Shown here one piece after another: positions 58,491 to 64,000 of a DNA stretch of 64,000 bases. This DNA is from Pseudonocardia kunmingensis (GTDB taxonomy: Bacteria; Actinomycetota; Actinomycetes; Mycobacteriales; Pseudonocardiaceae). The first letter of the stretch is position 1. Each line of letters begins with the position of its first letter. Location: the NCBI RefSeq assembly GCF_006716445.1, contig NZ_VFPA01000001.1, positions 620,001 to 684,000 on the forward strand, given 5' to 3'. Position numbers and translations under genes: made by a program. The notes beneath the pieces were generated by a model, which made no database searches, was not told where the DNA came from, and was given only the letters and a program-made list of their open reading frames with translations.

Positions 58491-59854
58491 GCCCCTCCTG
58501 ATCCGGTGACCTTCGTAAAGAGGTCGGGTTGCCTGCCGTGCGGGTCGTAGCGCTCCTTGAGCGCCCGGTAGGCGGGCCCGTTGTAGTGCTTCCAGAACTG
58601 AGCCTCGTCGTAGTGGACCGTCGAGTACAGCGACTTGTGACCGCCGAGGTCGGCCACCAGGTCCTCGATCCGCCGGTTGTGCGCGTCGGGCTGCCCGGGC
58701 TCCTCCGGCACCGAGGACCAGAAACCGACGTTGACGTACAGCTCGCCCGGTTGCATCGGGTAGAGCGGCCAGCTGCGCTTCCCGCGCAGCCGCAGCGGGC
58801 ACAGCCAGACGGGCGTGATGCCGATGTCGCGGTGGAACGCGTCGAGGAACTCCCCGAGGCGCTCCACCGGGATCTCCACGTCCTGGATCACCATCTCCTC
58901 CTGCGGAGTGCGGGTGACCCGGTGGGCGAGCCGGGAGAAGCCGTACCGGCGGTCGAGGGCGACGATGCGGCGGTAGACGTCCGAGCGGCGGTAGCGGCGC
59001 GGCCAGAAGCGGCGCACCACCGGGTGCTGCGCACCCAGTGCCCGCGAGCACCAGAACCAGTCGGTGTCCCAGCGCCAGATGTAGTCGTGCACGGTGAGCA
59101 CGTCGGTCCTCCGCTCGCGGATCGAGCGGTAGAAGACCTGCTGACCGGTGTAGTCGCTCACCCCGGGCCCCGGGTCCTCGCTGAACCTCCCCAGCGTCAG
59201 GTACTGCTCCCCCGGCGCGAACACGGTGCCGTCCACGAAGTCCGGCGCGTCCGGCCCGCAGACCCCGCTGATGACGCTCGCCAGGTCCGCCGTGTCCACC
59301 CGCCGGTGCTCGAGGTGGACGTAGGGCGCCACCGGCATCAGCTCGATCTTGAGCCGCAGGGCGTAGCCGAGGGTGCCGTAGGAGTTGGGGAATCCGGCGA
59401 ACAGGTCGGCGTGCTCGCCGCCCGGGGTGGCCGTGACGAGCTCGCCCTCCGGCGTCAGGATGTCCATCTCGAGCACCGACTCGTGCGGCAGCCCGTGCCG
59501 GAACGACGTGGACTCGATGCCCAGCCCGGTGACCGCGCCGCCGAGGGTGATCGTCTTCAGCTGCGGCACCACCAGCGGCATCAGCCGGTGCGGCAGCGTG
59601 GCCTCGACGAGGTCCTCGTAGGTCGTCATGCCCTGCACCTCGGCGGTGCGGGCCGGGCCGTTCACGGAGATCACGCCGGAGAGCGCCGACGCGTCCAGCC
59701 GCCCGGTGGGCTCGGCCCCGCCGAAGCGGAACAGGTTCGAGGTCTTCTTGGCCAGCCGCACCCGCGTGCCCGGCGGCAGCGCCCGGTACCGGCTGACGAG
59801 GTCCGCGACCGCCGCGTCGTGCCGGGCCGCCCCGTCCCGCCCCGTCATGGTCAT
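58487..59854 (-). CDS. tmsA: FAD-binding oxidoreductase of 10-methyl fatty acid synthesis (TmsA/BfaA type)
   Basis: 455 residues. An N-terminal FAD_binding_4 (VAO-type) domain has VPQLKTITLGGAVTGLGIESTSFRHGL and NSYGTLGYALRLKIEL. The C-terminal substrate domain resembles 24-dehydrocholesterol reductase, with VWLCPLRLRGKRSWPLYP. With the TmsB-like methyltransferase it would reduce a 10-methylene intermediate to the 10-methyl fatty acid. ATG 59854 lies 7 nt after TAGCGT (minus strand), so the operon message is probably leaderless. The role is inferred from the gene pair. Confidence 0.85.
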   Translation of the reverse strand: MTMTGRDGAARHDAAVADLVSRYRALPPGTRVRLAKKTSNLFRFGGAEPTGRLDASALSGVISVNGPARTAEVQGMTTYEDLVEATLPHRLMPLVVPQLKTITLGGAVTGLGIESTSFRHGLPHESVLEMDILTPEGELVTATPGGEHADLFAGFPNSYGTLGYALRLKIELMPVAPYVHLEHRRVDTADLASVISGVCGPDAPDFVDGTVFAPGEQYLTLGRFSEDPGPGVSDYTGQQVFYRSIRERRTDVLTVHDYIWRWDTDWFWCSRALGAQHPVVRRFWPRRYRRSDVYRRIVALDRRYGFSRLAHRVTRTPQEEMVIQDVEIPVERLGEFLDAFHRDIGITPVWLCPLRLRGKRSWPLYPMQPGELYVNVGFWSSVPEEPGQPDAHNRRIEDLVADLGGHKSLYSTVHYDEAQFWKHYNGPAYRALKERYDPHGRQPDLFTKVTGSGGA

Positions 59855-59974
59855 GACCGCGACGCTAGTCCCGCTCCGTCGGCGACGCACACGATCCCAC
59901 CAGCCCTGTTCGTCACACCGTCCGGATCATCCCGGTGTGGGGGATCCCTGCGGGGCTCCCGTGCTCGTGGTGTG

Positions 59975-60679
59975 ATGACGGCCGTGACCGAGAACCCGCT
60001 CCAGAACGTCACGTTCCCCTCCGGCGGTCGCACCGCCCACGGCTACCTCGCCGTCCCCGCCTCCGGCAGCGGGCCCGGCGTCGTCGTGATCCAGGAGTGG
60101 TGGGGGCTGACGAGCCACATCGCCGACGTGACCAACCGGCTCGCCGCCGAGGGCTTCGTGGCCCTCGCGCCCGACCTCTACGGCGGCAGCACCACCCACG
60201 ACTCCGACGAGGCGGGCAAGCTCATGCAGGAGCTGCCGGTCGAGGACGCCGCGCGCGACCTCGGCGGCGCGGTCGACTACCTGCTCGGCCACGAGGCCGT
60301 CACCTCGTCGCGGGTCGGCGCGGTCGGCTTCTGCATGGGCGGCGGCTTCGTGCTGGTGCTCGCCGCGCAGCAGGGCGACAAGATCGGCGCCGCCGTACCC
60401 TTCTACGGCGTGCTCAAGGAGGAGTTCCCGAGCTTCGCAGGACTCACCGCGCCGCTGCTCGGCCACTTCGGCGAGCAGGACCAGATGGCCGACCCCGACG
60501 CGGTCCGCGCCCTCGCCCAGCGCATCGAGTCCGAGTCGGGCGTCACGCCGCAGTTCCACATCTACCCGGCCGGCCACGCGTTCTTCAACGACGAGAACCT
60601 GCTCGGCACCTACGACCCCGAGCAGGCGCAGCTGGCCTGGAACCGCACGCTGGAGTTCCTCCGCGGCCACCTGCGCTGA
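59975..60679 (+). CDS. Dienelactone hydrolase family protein
   Basis: 234-residue alpha/beta hydrolase. The nucleophile elbow GFCMGGG has cysteine, as in dienelactone hydrolase, with an Asp in GEQDQMADPD and a His in PAGHAFFND completing the triad. VVVIQEWWGL near residue 35 is typical. Family members open lactones in aromatic degradation, but many act on other small esters, and no aromatic pathway genes are adjacent. ATG 59975 is used; a GTG at 59972 is adjacent. It is divergent from tmsA. Confidence 0.85.
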   Translation: MTAVTENPLQNVTFPSGGRTAHGYLAVPASGSGPGVVVIQEWWGLTSHIADVTNRLAAEGFVALAPDLYGGSTTHDSDEAGKLMQELPVEDAARDLGGAVDYLLGHEAVTSSRVGAVGFCMGGGFVLVLAAQQGDKIGAAVPFYGVLKEEFPSFAGLTAPLLGHFGEQDQMADPDAVRALAQRIESESGVTPQFHIYPAGHAFFNDENLLGTYDPEQAQLAWNRTLEFLRGHLR

Positions 60680-60691
60680 CGCGCTCGGACC

Positions 60692-61741
60692 TCAGCCGTG
60701 GTCGGCGACGAACGCGTCCAGCGCCGACCACGTCGTCGTCCGCGCATCGCGCCCGGTGAGCACCCCCAGGTGCCCGCCGGGCGCGGTGCTGAACCGCACC
60801 TCCGGTGCCCCGGTGAGCAGCCCCACCACCTTCTGGACGGCGGGCAGCGGCGCGATGACGTCGCTGCGCCCGGCCACGACGAGCACCGGGACGTCCACGG
60901 CCGCCAGCCGGATCGCGCGCCCGGACAGCGACAGCTCGCCGTCGGCGAGGTCGTTGCGGCGCAGCATGAGGTGGTAGATCTGCCCGAACAGCCGCCCCGG
61001 GTAGCCGTGCATGTTGCTCATGAGGTGGTCCACGGCCTCGATCTGCGCGAGCACGTCGCGGTCGTCGAGCCGGGACAGCAGCGTGAGCGGCTTGGTGACC
61101 AGCTTGTCGACGGCGGTGAGGTGGAACGCGGCGCTCACCAGCGGCGCCGGGAAGCTGCCGATGGCGCGGTAGACCGCGGAGAGCCCACGCCCTCCGGCCA
61201 CCATCGCCAGCGGCCGCAGCGGCGCCACGAACGGCACCGCGGAGACGTCGACGGGGCTGCCGATCATCGTGAGGGTGCGCACCGGCAGCGGGTGCCCCGC
61301 CTGCACCCCGGCCGCGACGGCCAGCGCCGTGAAGATCCCGGCGATCGACCAGCCGACGAGGTGGACGTCCGGGCCCGCGTCCTCGGCGGTGACCCGCGCG
61401 GCCCACGGCACGACGTCGTCCACCCAGTGCTCCATGCCCAGCCCGCGGTCGGCGAAGGACTTCGGCCCGTGGTCCACGAGGTAGACCAGCCGGCCCTCGG
61501 CCAGCAGGTGCTCGACGAGCGAGCAGCCGCGGCGCAGGTCGTAGGCGAAGTCGGGCGCCCCCAGCGGCGGCACGAGCAGCACCGGCTCGCCGCCGGCGGG
61601 CGCGACGCCGGGCACCGGCAGGTACCGGTACAGGGCGCCGCGCGGCCCCTCGTCGACCAGCTCCCGGGGCATCCGGCGCAGGTCGGCGACGCCGCCGCAC
61701 GCCATGCCGACGAGGTTCGCCGCGGCCGCGGGCAGGTCCAC
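60692..61741 (-). CDS. Alpha/beta hydrolase, PhaC-like
   Basis: 349 residues. The alpha/beta hydrolase nucleophile elbow GWSIAG, oxyanion region LLVPPLGAPDFAYDLRRG, acid in VAGRSDVIAPL and His in TAPGGHLGVLTG resemble class III polyhydroxyalkanoate synthases and acyltransferases, although the usual PhaC cysteine is a serine here. A lipase or acyltransferase role is likely. GTG 61741 lies 8 nt after TAGGCT on the minus strand. It is divergent from the acyl-CoA dehydrogenase. Confidence 0.8.
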   Translation of the reverse strand: MDLPAAAANLVGMACGGVADLRRMPRELVDEGPRGALYRYLPVPGVAPAGGEPVLLVPPLGAPDFAYDLRRGCSLVEHLLAEGRLVYLVDHGPKSFADRGLGMEHWVDDVVPWAARVTAEDAGPDVHLVGWSIAGIFTALAVAAGVQAGHPLPVRTLTMIGSPVDVSAVPFVAPLRPLAMVAGGRGLSAVYRAIGSFPAPLVSAAFHLTAVDKLVTKPLTLLSRLDDRDVLAQIEAVDHLMSNMHGYPGRLFGQIYHLMLRRNDLADGELSLSGRAIRLAAVDVPVLVVAGRSDVIAPLPAVQKVVGLLTGAPEVRFSTAPGGHLGVLTGRDARTTTWSALDAFVADHG

Positions 61742-61795
61742 GTGACGAGAGCCTAACGCTAGGGAAGTTACCGACGGGTATGCCAGGATCCCGGC

Positions 61796-62938
61796 ATGCA
61801 GCGCGACATCTTCGACGCCGAGCACGACGCGTTCCGCGACCTGGCCCGCACGTTCGTCGCCAAGGAGGTCACGCCCTTCCACGACCAGTGGGAGCGCGAC
61901 GGCCAGGTCAGCCGCGACGTCTGGCTCGCCGCGGGCAAGGCCGGGCTGCTGGGCACCGACGTGCCCGAGGAGCTCGGCGGCGGCGGGGTCGCCGACTTCC
62001 GCTACAACGCCGTGCTCACCGAGGAGCTGACGCGGGCCGGGGCGAGCGGCGTCGGCTTCCCCCTGCAGAACGACGTGGTGGCGCCCTACCTGCTGCGGCT
62101 GGGCACCGACGAGCAGAAGCGGCGCTGGCTGCCCGGCTTCTGCTCCGGCGAGATCATCACCGCGATCGCGATGACCGAACCCGGCACCGGCTCGGACCTG
62201 CAGGGCATCGCCACCTCCGCGCGCCGCGACGGCGACGACTGGATCCTCGACGGGTCGAAGACCTTCATCACCAACGGCATCATGGCCGACCTCGTGATCG
62301 TCGTGGCCCGCACCGACCCCGACGCCGGCAGCCGCGGGTTCACCCTGCTCGTCGTCGAGCGCGGCATGCCCGGCTTCGAGCGCGGCCGGCGCCTGGAGAA
62401 GGTCGGGCTCAAGGCGCAGGACACGGCGGAGCTGTCGTTCAGCGGCGTCCGCGTGCCGGCCGCGAACGTGCTCGGCGAGGTCGGCGGCGGCCTGATCGCG
62501 CTCATGCAGAACCTCGCGCAGGAACGGCTCTCCATCGCCGTCGGCAGCGCGGCAGGCGCCGCGCGGGCCCTCGCGCTGACCGTGGACTACACCAAGGAGC
62601 GCACCGCCTTCGGCCGGCCGGTGGCGGGCTTCCAGAACAGCCGCTTCGAGCTCGCGGAGATGGACACCGAGGTCAGCGTCACGCAGGCGTTCGTGGACCG
62701 GTGCATCGCCGAGCACGTCGCGGGCCGGCTCTCCCCCGCCGACGCGGCCAAGGCCAAGTGGTGGGCCAGCGACGTGCTCAAGCGCGTGGTGGACCGCTGC
62801 GTGCAACTGCACGGCGGCTACGGGTACATGCTCGAGTACCCCATCGCGAAGGCCTTCGTCGACGCGCGGGTGCAGTCGATCTTCGGCGGCACCAACGAGA
62901 TCATGAAGGAGATCATCGGCCGGGAGCTGCTGAAGTGA
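61796..62938 (+). CDS. Acyl-CoA dehydrogenase
   Basis: 380 residues. Family signatures are ITAIAMTEPGTGSDLQGIATSA and QLHGGYGYMLEYPIAKAFVDARVQSIFGGTNEIMKEIIGRELLK; the catalytic base glutamate is likely the one in GGTNEIMKE. The flavoprotein oxidises the alpha-beta bond of an acyl-CoA and passes electrons to ETF. Chain-length preference is not apparent. CAGGAT 6 nt before ATG 61796 indicates a leaderless start. It shares the 54-nt divergent promoter region with the PhaC-like gene. Confidence 0.92.
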   Translation: MQRDIFDAEHDAFRDLARTFVAKEVTPFHDQWERDGQVSRDVWLAAGKAGLLGTDVPEELGGGGVADFRYNAVLTEELTRAGASGVGFPLQNDVVAPYLLRLGTDEQKRRWLPGFCSGEIITAIAMTEPGTGSDLQGIATSARRDGDDWILDGSKTFITNGIMADLVIVVARTDPDAGSRGFTLLVVERGMPGFERGRRLEKVGLKAQDTAELSFSGVRVPAANVLGEVGGGLIALMQNLAQERLSIAVGSAAGAARALALTVDYTKERTAFGRPVAGFQNSRFELAEMDTEVSVTQAFVDRCIAEHVAGRLSPADAAKAKWWASDVLKRVVDRCVQLHGGYGYMLEYPIAKAFVDARVQSIFGGTNEIMKEIIGRELLK

Positions 62939-62940
62939 CG

Positions 62941-62997
62941 CCGAGGTGGCATTCAGCGCTGTTCGACCTCGCCCGGGCAACGCTCAGTGCCATCTCG
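62941..62997. repeat. Dispersed palindrome family 2, copy 1
   Basis: CGAGGTGGCATTCAGCGC and the inverse of GCTCAGTGCCATCTCG form an imperfect hairpin directly after the acyl-CoA dehydrogenase stop. A related hairpin lies at 63328-63383, and the two flank a decayed gene. It may also terminate transcription. Confidence 0.6.
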
Positions 62998-63001
62998 ACC
63001 A

Positions 63002-63272
63002 TCAGGTGAGCGCGCGGTCGATCGTCGCGGCGATCCCGACCAGCGCGCGGCCAGGTCGACCACGCGCGGCAGCTGCCCCAGCCCCCGAGCCCCCGGGTAG
63101 CGCTCGGCGAGCCACAGCACCTCCTCGGGGTCGAATAGGTGTCGGGGAAGAGACGCAGATAGCGCGGGCCGCGCAGTTCACCCGGTGTGACGAGCCCGTC
63201 CCGCACCGCCTCGGACCCGCGGAAGAACCCGGGCCAGCCGGGGACCGGCATGCGCTGTGGGGAGCTGGACAC
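63002..63272 (-). pseudogene. Decayed DUF559/AbiEi-like gene
   Basis: From GTG 63272 the minus strand reads PGWPGFFRGSEAVRDGLVTP and LRGPRYLRLFPDTY, the typical N-terminus of actinobacterial DUF559 / AbiEi-antitoxin-like proteins. The frame then breaks near 63140. In another frame the sequence continues FDPEEVLWLAERYPGARGLGQLPRVVDLA, which is characteristic of a later part of the same family, ending near 63002. The middle of the gene is deleted and no full frame remains. The 455-nt stretch between the acyl-CoA dehydrogenase and PPK2 genes holds this remnant plus two palindromes and nothing else. Confidence 0.65.
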
Positions 63273-63327
63273 GCCCCGAGCGTCGCGCGCGAGCCGCCTC
63301 GGCGAGGCCGGATCATGATTTCGGGCC

Positions 63328-63383
63328 CCGAGATGGCAGTGAGCGCGGTTCGCGGGTGATCGAACTGCTGAGTGCCATCTCGG
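63328..63383. repeat. Dispersed palindrome family 2, copy 2
   Basis: CCGAGATGGCA at 63328-63338 is inverted at 63373-63383 (TGCCATCTCGG), with partly paired inner arms GAGCGCGGTTCG and CGAACTGCTGAG. It shares the core GAGRTGGCA and AGTGCCATCTCG with copy 1 and lies 11 nt beyond the PPK2 stop, where it could act as a terminator. Confidence 0.65.
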
Positions 63384-63393
63384 CACCCAGCGG

Positions 63394-64000
63394 TCAACCC
63401 ACGACGCTCGCGGCCAGCCGGGCGCGCTCGGCGTCGACGTCGATGCCCGGCTCCGGGAACCGCGGGTCGAGGTCGGCGAGGGTCTCGGCGAGCAGCGCCG
63501 CGATGGCCCAGTTGCGGTACCACTTGCGGTCGGACGGGATGACGTACCACGGGGCGGCGTCGGCGTCGGTGCGGTGCAGCGCCTCGGCGTAGGCGTCCTG
63601 GTAGGCGGGCCACTTCGCGCGGGCGTCCAGGTCGCCGGTGTTGTACTTCCAGCGCTTCGCGGGGTCGTCGAGGCGGGCCAGCAGGCGCTCGGCCTGCTCC
63701 TTCGGCGAGATGTGCAGCATGCACTTCACGAGGGTGACGCCCTGGCCGGCGAGCTCGGCCTCGAAGTCGGTGATCTCGGTGTAGCGGTGGCGCCACACGT
63801 CCTCGGGCACCAGCTCGTCGACGCGGCCGATGAGGACGTCCTCGTAGTGCGAGCGGTCGAAGATGCCGATCCGGCCGGGCTCGGGCACCTGGCTGCGCAC
63901 CCGCCACAGGAAGTGATGGGCGAGCTCCTCCTCGGTGGGCTTCTTGAACGTGGCGATCTGCAACCCCTGCGGGTTGACCAGCCCGCCGACGTGGCGGATC
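63394..64000 (-). CDS. Polyphosphate kinase 2 family protein, C-terminal part
   Basis: The frame is open from the window edge to a stop at 63394 and gives about 200 C-terminal residues of a PPK2 protein. Landmarks are GLQIATFKKPTEEELAHHFLWRV, the Walker B region GRIGIFDRSHYEDVL, the lid arginines in LLARLDDPAKRWKYN and WYVIPSDRKWYRNWAI. PPK2 enzymes transfer phosphate between polyphosphate and nucleotides (ADP/GDP or AMP); which class cannot be told without the N-terminus (Walker A lies outside). The start is beyond the window. Confidence 0.9.
   Translation of the reverse strand, partial: IRHVGGLVNPQGLQIATFKKPTEEELAHHFLWRVRSQVPEPGRIGIFDRSHYEDVLIGRVDELVPEDVWRHRYTEITDFEAELAGQGVTLVKCMLHISPKEQAERLLARLDDPAKRWKYNTGDLDARAKWPAYQDAYAEALHRTDADAAPWYVIPSDRKWYRNWAIAALLAETLADLDPRFPEPGIDVDAERARLAASVVG

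Noticed and set aside
1..64000. Insertion sequences, integrases, tRNA or rRNA genes
   Set aside because: No transposase or integrase motif, cloverleaf or rRNA core sequence was seen on either strand; the only structural RNA gene found is rnpB.

Overview
The window is about 64 kb of very GC-rich chromosomal DNA with strongly G/C-biased third codon positions, GTG/ATG/TTG starts and many -10-like TANNNT hexamers placed 6-9 nt before the start codon (leaderless genes). An actinobacterial SAM-IV riboswitch, a 13E12/DUF222 HNH gene behind a mycobacterial-type LexA box, a WS/DGAT acyltransferase beside a 10-methyl fatty acid gene pair, and a block in the order of Mycobacterium Rv2228c-Rv2234 all point to Actinomycetota. 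The mix fits a Pseudonocardiaceae member, probably Pseudonocardia; the genus is an inference. There is no rRNA, tRNA, CRISPR array, transposase or phage gene. One structural RNA, RNase P RNA, lies on the minus strand at about 44.0-44.4 kb.

Layout. 0-4 kb: sulfur genes, with a SAM-IV riboswitch before a cysteine-desulfurase-like enzyme and a 25-residue cysteine-containing leader peptide before a TauD-type dioxygenase. 3.9-7 kb: a glycine betaine ABC importer whose binding-protein gene carries a 1-base frameshift. 7-15 kb: mixed metabolism (glycosyltransferase, amino acid permease plus acetamidase, CGNR regulator opposite an alpha/beta hydrolase, GrpB, cytidylyltransferase, HAD hydrolase). 15.2-17.6 kb: a MerR regulator with a Cys-Cys protein behind a MerR-type promoter, then the LexA-boxed HNH gene. 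17.6-23.3 kb: a minus-strand block with a membrane protein, a DUF6777 coiled-coil protein, a DUF4242 protein and a large LuxR (LAL) regulator. 23.6-30 kb: methyltransferase, TetR/desaturase divergon, SpoIIE-type phosphatase and AI-2E family permease.

30.3-37.6 kb is a complex arsenic locus. arsC, acr3, arsR, an MFS carrier and a flavoprotein run on the minus strand. An ArsR-GNAT (ArsN-like) fusion and a second flavoprotein run on the plus strand. The divergent promoter between them holds three ATCGA-N6-TCGAT dyads. 37.6-42 kb is a potassium locus (KimA-like importer, KtrA, KtrB). 42-47.9 kb holds a TetR/FAD monooxygenase pair, rnpB, secreted and zinc-ribbon proteins, a TSUP permease, a TPR protein and a START-like protein.

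47.9-54.2 kb matches the mycobacterial Nif3 / zinc-ribbon / RNase H / phosphatase / CobC / PtpA neighbourhood, except that RNase H and phosphatase are two overlapping genes and a small BldC-like regulator sits inside the block. 54-64 kb has two GNAT proteins, a lipid group (WS/DGAT, TmsB-like and TmsA-like), two alpha/beta hydrolases, an acyl-CoA dehydrogenase, a decayed gene between two palindromes and the end of a PPK2 gene.

Two families of dispersed palindromes occur between genes: four copies of a roughly 75-bp hairpin (1.7, 30.1, 49.8, 51.0 kb) and two copies of another near 63 kb. The strongest candidates for new biology are the ArsR-ArsN arsenic locus with its triple operator, the palindrome families, the leader-peptide and riboswitch sulfur controls, and the BldC-like gene with its direct repeats.
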